This document shows, piece after piece, positions 9,613 to 18,394 of a stretch of DNA of 64,000 nt; the stretch's first letter is position 1; each line of letters begins with the position of its first letter. The notes beneath the pieces were generated by a model. It did not search any database and was not told the origin of the DNA. It saw nothing but the letters and a program-made list of their open reading frames with translations. Origin of the DNA: Candidatus Aminicenantota bacterium (GTDB taxonomy: Bacteria; Acidobacteriota; Aminicenantia; Aminicenantales; Aminicenantaceae); NCBI GenBank assembly GCA_016927475.1, contig JAFGMO010000028.1, forward strand, positions 62,001-126,000, given 5' to 3'. Made by a program: the position numbers and the translations under genes.

Positions 9613-10692
9613 TTATCCTAATATTTTTAATATAACCGCCGTCGCAATGATGTTGAATAGGCTCAGAGGGATGAGAAGTTTCCATCCGAAATCCATCAAC
9701 TGATCATACCTGAACCTTGGATATGTCCAGCGTATAAGAATCTGCATCCAGCAGAAGAAAAAAACCTTCAAATTAAAGGCCAAAACCTGGAAAAGTACGA
9801 CAATTCCGTGGGGTAAAAGCCAGGTCCCTCCCCATGGGAAATGAAAACCGTCGGCATAAAGCCAGGGAAGATGATATCCTCCGAAAAAGAAGGTTGTCAG
9901 CAAACAGGAAATGAGGAGCAGCTTCATAAAATCCGTAAACATATAAAGGCCCCACTTTAATCCGCCGTATTCGGTAAAAAATCCGACGATTTCCGATTCC
10001 CCTTCCGGCAGGTCAAAAGGAACCCGTTCCGACTCCGCCATAGCGGCGATAAAAAATATCAAAAATCCCAGCGGCTGCAAAAAAATCCCCCACTTGGGCA
10101 ACCATCCAAAAAGGAGCCCTCCCTGATATTCAACAAAAGCGGAAAATTTCAGCGTCGGAAAAACCATAACCAGTCCGATGAGTGAAAGGCCTAAAGCAAC
10201 CTCATAAGATATAAGCTGTGCGGCTCCCCTGAGGCCCCCTAATAGGGTCCAGCGGCTGTTCGAAGCCCACCCGCTAATAACAACTCCGTAGATGGTCAGT
10301 GAGAGCATGGCAAAAACAAATAGTATGGCGATATTAAGATCCAGTATCTGAAGCCGGATGGTTTTTCCTCCTATTCGGAGAACGTCACCAAATGGAATGG
10401 TGGCTACTGTTACCAAACTGAAGAAAAAGGAAATAAAAGGCGCCAGGTTGTGCAGGAACCGCTTGGAAAAAGGCGGAGTGAAATCCTCTTTAAAAAACAT
10501 TTTGATTGCATCGGCCAAAGGCTGAAAGAGCCCCAGAATTCGCACTCCCATGATATTAGCCCGGTTGGCTCCGACCCGATCCTGCATGACAGCGCTTTCC
10601 TTGCGTTCCGCCCAAGTCAAATAAAGGGTCAAAACAAGAAACCACATCATAGCAAATATAATCTTTACGAGGACGATGATTATTTCAGTCAC
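9613..10692 (-). CDS. nuoH: NADH-quinone oxidoreductase subunit H
   Basis: 359-aa multi-pass membrane subunit at the quinone pocket of complex I. Family landmarks: TWAERKESAVMQDRVGANRA near the N-terminus, FFKEDFTPP, SYEVALGLSL and AESERVPFDLPEGESEIV (the conserved acidic loop lining the quinone channel). About eight hydrophobic segments. The start overlaps the nuoG stop by 4 nt. Confidence 0.96.
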   Translation of the reverse strand: MTEIIIVLVKIIFAMMWFLVLTLYLTWAERKESAVMQDRVGANRANIMGVRILGLFQPLADAIKMFFKEDFTPPFSKRFLHNLAPFISFFFSLVTVATIPFGDVLRIGGKTIRLQILDLNIAILFVFAMLSLTIYGVVISGWASNSRWTLLGGLRGAAQLISYEVALGLSLIGLVMVFPTLKFSAFVEYQGGLLFGWLPKWGIFLQPLGFLIFFIAAMAESERVPFDLPEGESEIVGFFTEYGGLKWGLYMFTDFMKLLLISCLLTTFFFGGYHLPWLYADGFHFPWGGTWLLPHGIVVLFQVLAFNLKVFFFCWMQILIRWTYPRFRYDQLMDFGWKLLIPLSLFNIIATAVILKILG

Positions 10693-12260
10693 TCTTTTTC
10701 CCTGAAAAATAGAATATCTTCCGCCATCTTTTTACGGACGGCGTCACCAGAAGACAGACGTTTATAAAAAGAAAAATTTTCTTCTATTCCTTTTCCCAGT
10801 CCGGATAAAAATTCCAGTTCCGAATGGCAACTTCCGGGGGGCACTAAAGCAGGACTGAATTTCTGAACGATGCCATCCGTGTTGGTCAATGACCCCTCCT
10901 TCTCGGCTATGTGGGCCGAAGGAATAACAAGGTCCATCAGCGGATTCAACTCACTCTCCTGGGGGGTAATAAGAATCTTAACTGGAATATGGGTCAATGC
11001 TTCACGTATATCAGCCGGATTGAAGTTTTCTATTAAAAAGGCTCCAAAAACAATAAGAATATCTATGGTATCCTCAACATTTTTCAAAGCGAAGGGCTTT
11101 ACATCAAAACCCAATTCAAGCGCCCCCTTTCTGTTCGGACTTCTTTCAGAAGTTAATAGAAAGTCGTCCCCTTCTTCGCTGGGAAGATCGGAAAAATAGA
11201 TGTGTTTCGCCTGAAGGTCATCGAGGAAAATCTTCTTGGCCAAAAATAATTCTTCATTGGAAAGCCATGAATGAAGAACAACTGCTATGCGTGACGTTTT
11301 GTTTTTATAGATTAGTTTTTTGATCTCGGTTGCGCAATGGTCGAGGGCTTGCTCCCAATCCATGGGTACCGGCTGACCGTTCTTAACGGCATGGATCGTG
11401 GTCTGTCTGTTCTTATCAAGATAGGAATATTCGTATCTTCCCTTGTCACAAATCCAGTAAGAATTGATTTGGGGATTATATTCTGAACGAACGCGGTAGA
11501 CACGTTTGGGAAGGGAAAACCTCGCAAAACCTTTGTGATGCTCTATGGAAATATTACATCCCCGGCTGCATAGCGGACAAACGGATTTACCTTTGTCCAG
11601 AAACCAGGTTCGCGTTTTAAACCTGAAATCTTTATCCGTTATAGCCCCTACCGGGCACAGTTCGGCCAGGTTCCCGGAATAATTATTACCGATCAACATG
11701 CCGTCGTAAACATCCACGACACATTCATGACCCCTTTCAAAAATACCCAGCTCCGAAGTTCTTGTGATCTCGTCCATAAAGCGTACGCATCGAGCGCATA
11801 AGATGCACCGTTCTTGATCGTGTATGAGATTTTTCCCTATGTCTCTTTTTTTCTCACGGCGTGTTTTTGACTCGGCGAAACTGCTTTCGAATAGGCCGTA
11901 TTCCTCATAATAATCCTGAAGCTTGCACTCACCAGCTTTATCGCATATGGGACAGTCCATCGGATGTTCGGCCAGCAGGAATTCCAAGACACCCTTTCTG
12001 GCTTCCCGGACACGATCCGTTTGCGTTCTAACTTTCATTCCCTCTTTGACGGTTGTTGAACAAGAAAGCTCCAGCTTGGGAATTCCTTCGATTTCGACCA
12101 GACAAAGCCTGCAGGTTCCCCTTGGTTCAAAGGCATCATGGTAGCATAAATGGGGAATGGCAATTCCCGCTGCTTCTGCTGCCTGAAGGATGGTTTTTCC
12201 TTCTTCTGCTTCAACAAGCTTTTCGTCGATAAATATCTTCACCATGGGTTTTTCTTTCAT
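10689..12260 (-). CDS. nuoG: NADH-quinone oxidoreductase subunit G
   Basis: 523-aa iron-sulfur subunit of the NADH-oxidising arm. An N-terminal 2Fe-2S domain (CYHDAF..GTCRLCLVEI) is followed by the His-Cys N5 site HPMDCPICDKAGECKLQDYY, the N4-type CILCARCVRFMDE..CPVGAITD, and a further CPLCSRGCN..ICDKGRYEY, the N7/molybdopterin-type 4Fe-4S motif. The C-terminal molybdopterin-oxidoreductase-like part is short compared with the about 900-aa E. coli protein. Start is ATG at 12260, overlapping the nuoF stop by 4 nt; an in-frame extension upstream lies inside nuoF and was rejected. Confidence 0.95.
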   Translation of the reverse strand: MKEKPMVKIFIDEKLVEAEEGKTILQAAEAAGIAIPHLCYHDAFEPRGTCRLCLVEIEGIPKLELSCSTTVKEGMKVRTQTDRVREARKGVLEFLLAEHPMDCPICDKAGECKLQDYYEEYGLFESSFAESKTRREKKRDIGKNLIHDQERCILCARCVRFMDEITRTSELGIFERGHECVVDVYDGMLIGNNYSGNLAELCPVGAITDKDFRFKTRTWFLDKGKSVCPLCSRGCNISIEHHKGFARFSLPKRVYRVRSEYNPQINSYWICDKGRYEYSYLDKNRQTTIHAVKNGQPVPMDWEQALDHCATEIKKLIYKNKTSRIAVVLHSWLSNEELFLAKKIFLDDLQAKHIYFSDLPSEEGDDFLLTSERSPNRKGALELGFDVKPFALKNVEDTIDILIVFGAFLIENFNPADIREALTHIPVKILITPQESELNPLMDLVIPSAHIAEKEGSLTNTDGIVQKFSPALVPPGSCHSELEFLSGLGKGIEENFSFYKRLSSGDAVRKKMAEDILFFREKE

Positions 12261-13501
12261 TGCTCCAGATGGGATTCGATCTCCGTACGGAATTTTTTCA
12301 TGATTGCCAATATGGGCATGGCCGCCGCATCGCCGAGAGGGCAAAGAGTTTTTCCCAGCATGTTGTTTGCCAGACGACAGATTGTATCAAGGTCCCTCTT
12401 TCCTGCCTCTCGGGCTGCAACACGCTTGACAATCCGGTATATCCACGCATTGCCTATTCTGCAGGGTGTACATTGCCCGCAGGATTCATGGGCATAAAAT
12501 TTGGTCACAACTTTTAGGACATCCACCATGGATGTTTCCTGATCGATAACAATGATCCCGGCTGAACCCAGCATGGATTTCTTTTCCATGAGAGATTCAA
12601 AATCCATAGGAACATCAATCTCGTCCGCCGTCAAGACGGGAGCGGACATTCCGCCTGGAATGACGGCTTTAAGCCGCCGGCTCCCTTTCATGCCGCCAGC
12701 ATGTTTGAAGATAATGTCTCTAAGCGTTGTTCCAACCGGCAACTCGTAAACACCGGGTTTCTTAACCATGCCGCTGACGCCAAAAATGCGTGTACCTCCG
12801 TCACCTTTTTGTCCCGTCTTTTGAAAGGCGTCTGCACCAACATTGATAATCACGGGAACATTGGCCAGTGTTTCAACGTTGTTGATCACCGTTGGGCAGT
12901 TGAACAATCCCACCGACGCCGGAAAGGGAGGCTTCAAACGGGGATTCCCACGCTTCCCTTCAAGGGATTCCAGTAAGGCTGTTTCCTCTCCGCAGATATA
13001 GGCTCCGGCTCCCCTGTGGACATAAACATCCAAGTTAAAACCGCTGCCTTGAATATTTTTTCCTAAAAATCCCTCGGCCCGTGCTTCATCGAGCGCCTCC
13101 TCCAGTCTTTGGGCGATGTTTTCATATTCTCCCCGAATGTAAATGAAGGCCGTGTTGATTCCCACAGCATAGGAGGCGATGATAATTCCTTCAAAAAGCT
13201 GATGGGGATTATGCGTCATGATATAACGGTCCTTGACCGTACCCGGTTCACCTTCATCCGCATTAACACAAAGATATTTAGGTTTATCGGTCTTTTTAGG
13301 AACAAATCCCCACTTCACTCCCGCCGGAAAACCCGCTCCTCCCCGGCCCCGCAGTCCGGCCTTTTTGATTTCCTCAATAATGTTTTCCGGCTTTATTTTC
13401 AGGGCGTTCCGGACCGCTGAATATCCGTTTCCTTTCAAGTAAACTTCAATTTTATGGCTGTCCGTGACACCAAAATTGCGGGATAAATATTTTTCGCTCA
13501 A
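12257..13501 (-). CDS. nuoF: NADH-quinone oxidoreductase subunit F (TTG start)
   Basis: 414-aa NADH- and FMN-binding subunit. Motifs: GLRGRGGAGFPAGVKWGF (FMN/NADH glycine-rich region), CVNADEGEPGTVKDR, GAYICGEETALLESLEG, and the N3 cluster ligands ESCGQCTPCRIG with a later Cys in KTLCPLGDAA. The start codon appears to be TTG at 13501, two bases after the nuoE stop, with only a weak GGAA upstream; reinitiation after nuoE is likely. No better start fits the conserved N-terminus. Confidence 0.95.
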   Translation of the reverse strand: MSEKYLSRNFGVTDSHKIEVYLKGNGYSAVRNALKIKPENIIEEIKKAGLRGRGGAGFPAGVKWGFVPKKTDKPKYLCVNADEGEPGTVKDRYIMTHNPHQLFEGIIIASYAVGINTAFIYIRGEYENIAQRLEEALDEARAEGFLGKNIQGSGFNLDVYVHRGAGAYICGEETALLESLEGKRGNPRLKPPFPASVGLFNCPTVINNVETLANVPVIINVGADAFQKTGQKGDGGTRIFGVSGMVKKPGVYELPVGTTLRDIIFKHAGGMKGSRRLKAVIPGGMSAPVLTADEIDVPMDFESLMEKKSMLGSAGIIVIDQETSMVDVLKVVTKFYAHESCGQCTPCRIGNAWIYRIVKRVAAREAGKRDLDTICRLANNMLGKTLCPLGDAAAMPILAIMKKFRTEIESHLEQ

Positions 13502-13503
13502 TT

Positions 13504-13977
13504 TTATTCCATTTTATCCAGAATTTTATCTATCTTTTTTTTGTCCAGGTTTCCGTAATAGTGTTCATTGACCATCATGCAGGGTGCCATTTCACAAGCG
13601 CCGAGACATTCAACCGTCGAAAGGGAAAATTTTCCATCTTCCGTTGTTTGTCCCGGTTCTATACCAATTTTTTTTCTGATGTGATCGAGCAGGGTTTCCG
13701 CTCCCATCACCGTACAGCTGATATTCGAACAAACCTGTATGTGATATTTGCCAATTTTTTCCCGGTTGAGCATCGAATAAAACGTCACCACTTCCCGGAC
13801 CTTGATCGGTTTTATCCCGAGAATCGCTGCAACCAGCTTTTCCTCTTCCTCGGCAATGCGTCCGAATTCACGGCGAGCCAGAACAAGCACGGGAAGAAGG
13901 GCCGCTTCTTTATGGGGGTAGCGGGCCACAATTTTTTCCACTTGTTTTAAGGCTTTCTCTGAAAACTGCGGGCTCAT
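13504..13977 (-). CDS. nuoE: NADH-quinone oxidoreductase subunit E
   Basis: 157-aa thioredoxin-like 2Fe-2S subunit (cluster N1a). Cysteine ligands in CSNISCTVMGA and CLGACEMAPCMMVNE. Start at ATG 13977 overlaps the nuoD stop by 4 nt (ATGA); the longer upstream reading lies inside nuoD and has no family similarity. Normal length. Confidence 0.95.
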   Translation of the reverse strand: MSPQFSEKALKQVEKIVARYPHKEAALLPVLVLARREFGRIAEEEEKLVAAILGIKPIKVREVVTFYSMLNREKIGKYHIQVCSNISCTVMGAETLLDHIRKKIGIEPGQTTEDGKFSLSTVECLGACEMAPCMMVNEHYYGNLDKKKIDKILDKME

Positions 13978-15311
13978 CGGTCCATCTCTCCCCCGATCAT
14001 GTTCGTGGAACCGAAAGTCGGAATAATATCGGCAACGTAATGTCCTTTGATCATTTCCTCCAAGGCCGCCACAATGTGAAAACAAGGGGCTCTCAGGTGA
14101 AGGCGGTAAGGCTTGTCGGTTCCATCGGAAACAATATAATAACCGAGCTCCCCGCTTCCCCCTTCAACAGAAAAATAGACCTCTCCCTTAGGCGGCCGGA
14201 TGCCGTGTCCCTTCATGAAAAATTTGAAGTGGTTGATCAATCCCTCAATATTGGTATAGGTGTCTTCTTTGGGAGGGACCACCGCATTTGCTTCCCGAGA
14301 TAAAATATTCGGGTACCGCTCCTTCTCCGATCCTTCCAGATTGGGAGACAACTGAATTTTACGCATTTCCCTTTTCCCGCGGGAAGCTTTTATGGCATCC
14401 ACCGGTTCGATACCCTTCTCAGGGGAAGATACCGAAGACCTGCTTTTGGGCATTTTTTTCGCCGCCTGCTCAACGATTCTCAGGCTCTGTTCCATCTCTT
14501 TCATCCGCACCATATACCTGTCATAATTATCCCCTTTTTCACCCAGGGGAATTTCAAATTCCAACCGGTCATAAACGAGATAAGGATGAGCTTTTCTAAC
14601 ATCATATTTCACACCGGAAGCCCTGAGGCATGGCCCGGTGAAGCCATAATTGATGGCCATTTCCGGCGGCACAACGGCCACGCCGCGCGTCCTATCAATC
14701 CATATCTTGTTTTTATCCAGAAGCCCGCTGACATCCTTAAGGACCTTTCGTGTCACCATAATGGCTTTTTGAACCTGTTGGTCGAAATCGGGATGCAAGT
14801 CCGCCCTGACACCCCCGATTCTGATGTAAGACGTGGTCATTCGGGCACCCGTTGTTTGTTCAATCACGTTCCATATTTCCTCACGGGCCTGGATATAATA
14901 AAGAAAAACAGTGAAAGCGCCGCACTCCATGGTCATGGCCGCCAGAGCGGTCAGGTGATCGGCGATCCGGGATAATTCGCACATGATGACGCGGATATAT
15001 TGGGCTTTTTCGGGAACTTCGATACCCAGCATTTTTTCCATGGTCATCACATAGCCGCAGTTATTGATTAAAGGGGAAACATAATTGAGACGGTCGGTGT
15101 AGGGAAGAAGATTGAAATATGTCTTGTGCTCACATGTTTTTTCGAATCCCCGGTGAAGATAGCCCACTTCCACTTCTGAATTTAAAACATTCTCTCCATC
15201 CAGCTCGAGCATAATCCTGATGGTTCCATGCATAGCCGGGTGTGAGGGCCCCATGTTTATCATGAGGTTTTCTTTGCGAGCTTCTTTTTGGATTCGTGTT
15301 TTGGTCGTCAT
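13974..15311 (-). CDS. nuoD: NADH-quinone oxidoreductase subunit D with an insertion
   Basis: 445-aa 49-kDa-type subunit forming the quinone site with NuoB. Landmarks: NMGPSHPAMHGTIR near residue 20, GYLHRGFEK, TDRLNYVSP, CELSRIADHL, and the C-terminal PPKGEVYFSVEGG..YRLHLRAPCFH. About residues 285-341 (14289-14459) hold a charged Ser/Lys/Glu-rich stretch where the family usually has a short loop before VPPKE, adding about 40 residues. The reading frame is intact on both sides. The gene is separate from nuoC and overlaps it by 4 nt. Confidence 0.95.
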   Translation of the reverse strand: MTTKTRIQKEARKENLMINMGPSHPAMHGTIRIMLELDGENVLNSEVEVGYLHRGFEKTCEHKTYFNLLPYTDRLNYVSPLINNCGYVMTMEKMLGIEVPEKAQYIRVIMCELSRIADHLTALAAMTMECGAFTVFLYYIQAREEIWNVIEQTTGARMTTSYIRIGGVRADLHPDFDQQVQKAIMVTRKVLKDVSGLLDKNKIWIDRTRGVAVVPPEMAINYGFTGPCLRASGVKYDVRKAHPYLVYDRLEFEIPLGEKGDNYDRYMVRMKEMEQSLRIVEQAAKKMPKSRSSVSSPEKGIEPVDAIKASRGKREMRKIQLSPNLEGSEKERYPNILSREANAVVPPKEDTYTNIEGLINHFKFFMKGHGIRPPKGEVYFSVEGGSGELGYYIVSDGTDKPYRLHLRAPCFHIVAALEEMIKGHYVADIIPTFGSTNMIGGEMDR

Positions 15312-15799
15312 TCTTCGTTTCTCATATGAAAAATCGGCTGCCTTTTCCGAAGAGGATAATCCTTTCTAAGGGGATATCCTTCAAACTCATCGTACATAAA
15401 AAGCCTTCGCAGGTCCGGATGTCCTTCAAAATGAACGCCGAACATGTCATAAACTTCCCTTTCCAGCCAGTTTGCGTTTTTCCAAAGGGGAGTCAGGGAA
15501 GAGATGGTCAGCTTGGACTCCGAAAGAGGCACTTTGATCCGCAAACGTTTGTTTTGTGAAAGGGAAAAGAAATGATAGACCATCTCAAAACGGGGATCCC
15601 TTCCTTGATAGTCCACACAGGTCAAGTCCAGAAGCATGGCAAAATCATAGGGTTTTTCTTTTAAAAATCGGGCTATTCCCAGAAGGGCATCTTTGTTAAT
15701 GACAATAATGTCATCGCCGAATTGTTCGGTCACTTCGACAATCTTATTCTCAAAGTTCAGTTTCAGATCGTCTGTCAGCTTTTTGGTTTCCATCGCCAA
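15308..15799 (-). CDS. nuoC: NADH-quinone oxidoreductase subunit C
   Basis: 163-aa 30-kDa-type subunit. Contains ANWLEREVYDMFGVHFEGHPDLRR, split here as WLEREVYDMFGVHFEGH and RLFMYDEFEGYPLRKDYPL, the family signature. The proposed ATG at 15799 overlaps the nuoB 3' end by 25 nt; a second ATG two codons later is equally possible. Ends overlapping nuoD by 4 nt. Confidence 0.94.
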   Translation of the reverse strand: MAMETKKLTDDLKLNFENKIVEVTEQFGDDIIVINKDALLGIARFLKEKPYDFAMLLDLTCVDYQGRDPRFEMVYHFFSLSQNKRLRIKVPLSESKLTISSLTPLWKNANWLEREVYDMFGVHFEGHPDLRRLFMYDEFEGYPLRKDYPLRKRQPIFHMRNEE

Positions 15800-16287
15800 T
15801 CTTGTTTCTGGTGTTGAATTTTATCCTGCAGCTTATCGATGGCATCAAGAATCGTCTCGGGACGCGGCGGGCACCCGGGAATATAAACATCGACAGGAAT
15901 AATCTTGTCAATTCCCTGAACAACTGCGTAGTTATCATAAATACCGCCGCTTACCGCACATGCTCCACAGGCAATAACCCATTTTGGTTCGACAAGCTGG
16001 TCATAAACGGTTTTAAGCACGGGGGCTTCTTTTTGGGTAATAGTCCCAACGACAAACAGCATATCCGCCTGCCGGGGTGAAAAGGTGGTCATCCCCACTC
16101 CGAACCGGTCAAAATCCCAGTGTCCGCAGGCCGCCGACATGTATTCCATACCGCAACAGGCCGTAATAAACGGATAGTGAAAGAGAGAATACCGTCTTCC
16201 CCATCCGATAAGAGCATTGAGATTGGTTGTAAAAAAATTTCCCCGGTATCTTTCTTCGTAATGTCGGCGCTGCTTTATCCTTCCCAC
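15775..16287 (-). CDS. nuoB: NADH-quinone oxidoreductase subunit B
   Basis: 170-aa subunit carrying cluster N2, the electron donor to quinone. The ligand cysteines appear as ITACCGMEYMSA (tandem Cys), WVIACGACAVSGG and VYIPGCPPRPE. It overlaps nuoA by 13 nt and nuoC by 25 nt, so translation is coupled along the operon. Normal length. Confidence 0.95.
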   Translation of the reverse strand: MGRIKQRRHYEERYRGNFFTTNLNALIGWGRRYSLFHYPFITACCGMEYMSAACGHWDFDRFGVGMTTFSPRQADMLFVVGTITQKEAPVLKTVYDQLVEPKWVIACGACAVSGGIYDNYAVVQGIDKIIPVDVYIPGCPPRPETILDAIDKLQDKIQHQKQDWRWKPKS

Positions 16288-16622
16288 TGAAAAGCTCCTT
16301 TTTTCCAGGCATAAACAAACCCTAAGGCCAGAAGAGCAACATAAACCGACATAAAGACAACGCCCGCCGTTCCAAGTTCCCTAAAAACAAGGGCCCAGGG
16401 AAAAAAGTAAACCACTTCCACATCAAAAAGAAGAAACAGGAAGGCTACAAGATAATATTTTATAGGAACGGGATAGATGCGGTCCTGCAAATAGGGACTT
16501 CCGCATTCAAATGGCTTAAGCTTAACCGGATTGGTTTTCTTAGGGCCGAGGATCTTGTTGACCAAGACCATAATGACCCCAAGGAGTCCATAAATAAGGA
16601 ATACTAAAAAGATCTCTGTCAT
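16275..16622 (-). CDS. nuoA: NADH-quinone oxidoreductase subunit A
   Basis: 115-aa three-helix membrane subunit, first gene of the nuo operon. KPFECGSPYLQDRIYPVPIKYYL (split: KPFECGSPYLQD, IKYYLVAFLFLLFDVEVVYF) is the conserved loop with the Cys and the acidic helix. Preceded by a predicted promoter at 16647-16675 on the minus strand, divergent from the sulfatase gene. Confidence 0.95.
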   Translation of the reverse strand: MTEIFLVFLIYGLLGVIMVLVNKILGPKKTNPVKLKPFECGSPYLQDRIYPVPIKYYLVAFLFLLFDVEVVYFFPWALVFRELGTAGVVFMSVYVALLALGFVYAWKKGAFQWEG

Positions 16623-16646
16623 CTTGTTTCCTGCACAAGGGCCACA

Positions 16647-16675
16647 ATTTTATAAAAATCTTTTCCCATTTGCAA
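16647..16675 (-). promoter_or_regulatory. Predicted promoter of the nuo operon
   Basis: Minus strand TTGCAA (16675-16670), 17-bp spacer, TAAAAT (16652-16647), about 25 bp before the nuoA ATG. It shares the divergent intergenic region with the sulfatase promoter. Confidence 0.55.
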
Positions 16676-16680
16676 ACATT

Positions 16681-16709
16681 TTGACAATTTTTTTTTTATT
16701 ATCCATAAT
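16681..16709 (+). promoter_or_regulatory. Predicted promoter of the sulfatase gene
   Basis: TTGACA (16681-16686), a 17-bp T-rich spacer, CATAAT (16704-16709); the gene starts 44 nt downstream. Back-to-back with the nuo promoter, so the two could influence each other. Confidence 0.55.
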
Positions 16710-16752
16710 ACCCTATAATTTCGACATATGAGATTAGGTCCGGACCACTATC

Positions 16753-18384
16753 ATGAGAGGATTTGAAGTGATGTTTACCCGAAGATTAAAGCAAGCAAGA
16801 ATATTTTATCCTTTGGTAGTAATCAGCGTGCTTATTTTTCATCCCTGCTGTTCCCGTAAGATTTCCCAAGACAACTTTATCCTGATCACCCTCGATACCC
16901 AAAGAGAAGACCATATCAGTGCTTATAATCCTGGACGCGCCTCAACACCGAATATAGACGGCCTTGCCGAGCAAGGAATTCTTTTTGATAATTGCTACAG
17001 TTTGATCCCCATCACTCTTCCTTCTCATGCTTCCATTTTTTATTCACAACCGCCCCATATGATAAAAAATTATAACAACGGACAGCCTGTTCATCCCAAA
17101 CGGAAGCGCCCCTCCTTTATCAATGCATTCAAAAAAAATGGATTTATAACGGCGGCCTTCGTTTCCCTCGGTGTATTAAAATCGAACTTCAATCTAAACG
17201 AAGGCTTTGATACCTACGTTGACTCCTTCCCTTCACAACGATGGTATTTAACCGCGGAAGAAGTCAACGAGAAAGCGATCCCCTGGCTTGAATCCAACCA
17301 AAACAACAAATTTTTTCTCTGGCTTCATTATTCCGATCCCCATGATCCCTACTCACCGCCCGACCATCTCCCGGATTGCACACTCTATCTTAACGAAGAA
17401 GTAATTGGAAAATTCAATCTCGGCCAGTATGAAAAACACGAGATAACATTTGACCTGAAAGAAGGCCATAATGAATTCACTTTTCATGTGGAAAACTCTT
17501 TCGATCCAGGACCTTTCAAAGCCCGTCTGGATATTCTTGATTTCAACCTGACTCCGGAAATGAACAAGGTGCTGAATATTAATCTTTTTTGGGGATGGTT
17601 TATCCGGCAAGATCCCAGGGTTTATTTTATGAAGGAACACGGGATTATCCATATCGACAACTCAGGAGAACCCTGTTCCATGACCTTAACCTTCCGCGGC
17701 AAGCTCAACCTACCGCTTGAAGGAGTACAAAGCCTTTATCGTCAAGAAGTCGAATATATGGACAAAGAGTTGGGCCGTCTTTTCCAAAAATTAAAAGAAC
17801 TCGGCCTTATGGAAAAAACACATATCCTCCTTGTGGGCGATCACGGCGAAGGGCTTGGGGAATACATAAATCCCCTTGGCGACCCTCATATCGGCCACAT
17901 TCATTACCTTGAAAACATCTATATGAAAGTTCCCCTAATTATTTATAATCCTCACAAGAAAAAAGCGGAGCGATTTTCGCAATCTGTCACCCTGATCGAT
18001 CTTGCTCCTACCATATTTCAGATTATGGGACTGAAGAAATTCTCCCATTTTAAAGGAAGGGATATTTTCAGCAGGAAAAAAAAATCCCGGGACATCTTCC
18101 AGGAGACCTATGCACCCGAAGCTATCCGAGACCGGTTTGCGCTCCTTCGATATCCCCATCATCTTATTTTTTGCCCGGCTGAAAACCAATATACACTGTA
18201 CCATCTGGAAAATGATCCCTATGAAAAACAGAACATTTTCAGCACTGAATCACTCTCCCCGGAAATAGCCAAGCTCAAGAACGACCTCGATGATTTTGCC
18301 AGGAACGTAATCAAGAGCAAGGAAGAGATCAAGATCGACAAAGAAACCGAGGACATGTTGCGGTCTTTGGGATACATCAAATAG
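16753..18384 (+). CDS. Sulfatase-superfamily (alkaline-phosphatase fold) exported protein
   Basis: 543-aa protein of the sulfatase/phosphodiesterase fold. A hydrophobic N-terminal segment ends in CCS (about residue 33), then the metal site ILITLDTQREDH and STPNIDGLAEQG; the catalytic region is PITLPSHASIF. The position where true sulfatases have Cys or Ser (CxPSR) is Thr88 followed by LPSH, so a phosphodiesterase or phosphoryl-transfer role is as likely as sulfate release. LLVGDHGEGLGEY is the second metal motif. Between them (about residues 205-310) lies a beta-rich insertion (LYLNEEVIGKFNL..) resembling a small sandwich. A start at ATG 16771 with AGAGG upstream is possible. An 11-bp gap follows to the next gene, so the two are probably an operon. 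Confidence 0.82.
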   Translation: MRGFEVMFTRRLKQARIFYPLVVISVLIFHPCCSRKISQDNFILITLDTQREDHISAYNPGRASTPNIDGLAEQGILFDNCYSLIPITLPSHASIFYSQPPHMIKNYNNGQPVHPKRKRPSFINAFKKNGFITAAFVSLGVLKSNFNLNEGFDTYVDSFPSQRWYLTAEEVNEKAIPWLESNQNNKFFLWLHYSDPHDPYSPPDHLPDCTLYLNEEVIGKFNLGQYEKHEITFDLKEGHNEFTFHVENSFDPGPFKARLDILDFNLTPEMNKVLNINLFWGWFIRQDPRVYFMKEHGIIHIDNSGEPCSMTLTFRGKLNLPLEGVQSLYRQEVEYMDKELGRLFQKLKELGLMEKTHILLVGDHGEGLGEYINPLGDPHIGHIHYLENIYMKVPLIIYNPHKKKAERFSQSVTLIDLAPTIFQIMGLKKFSHFKGRDIFSRKKKSRDIFQETYAPEAIRDRFALLRYPHHLIFCPAENQYTLYHLENDPYEKQNIFSTESLSPEIAKLKNDLDDFARNVIKSKEEIKIDKETEDMLRSLGYIK

Positions 18385-18394
18385 AGGAAATTTT

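Noticed and set aside
12261..12344. Longer N-terminus for NuoG
   Set aside because: The extra 28 residues lie inside nuoF, have no family similarity, and an ATGA overlap gives a better start.
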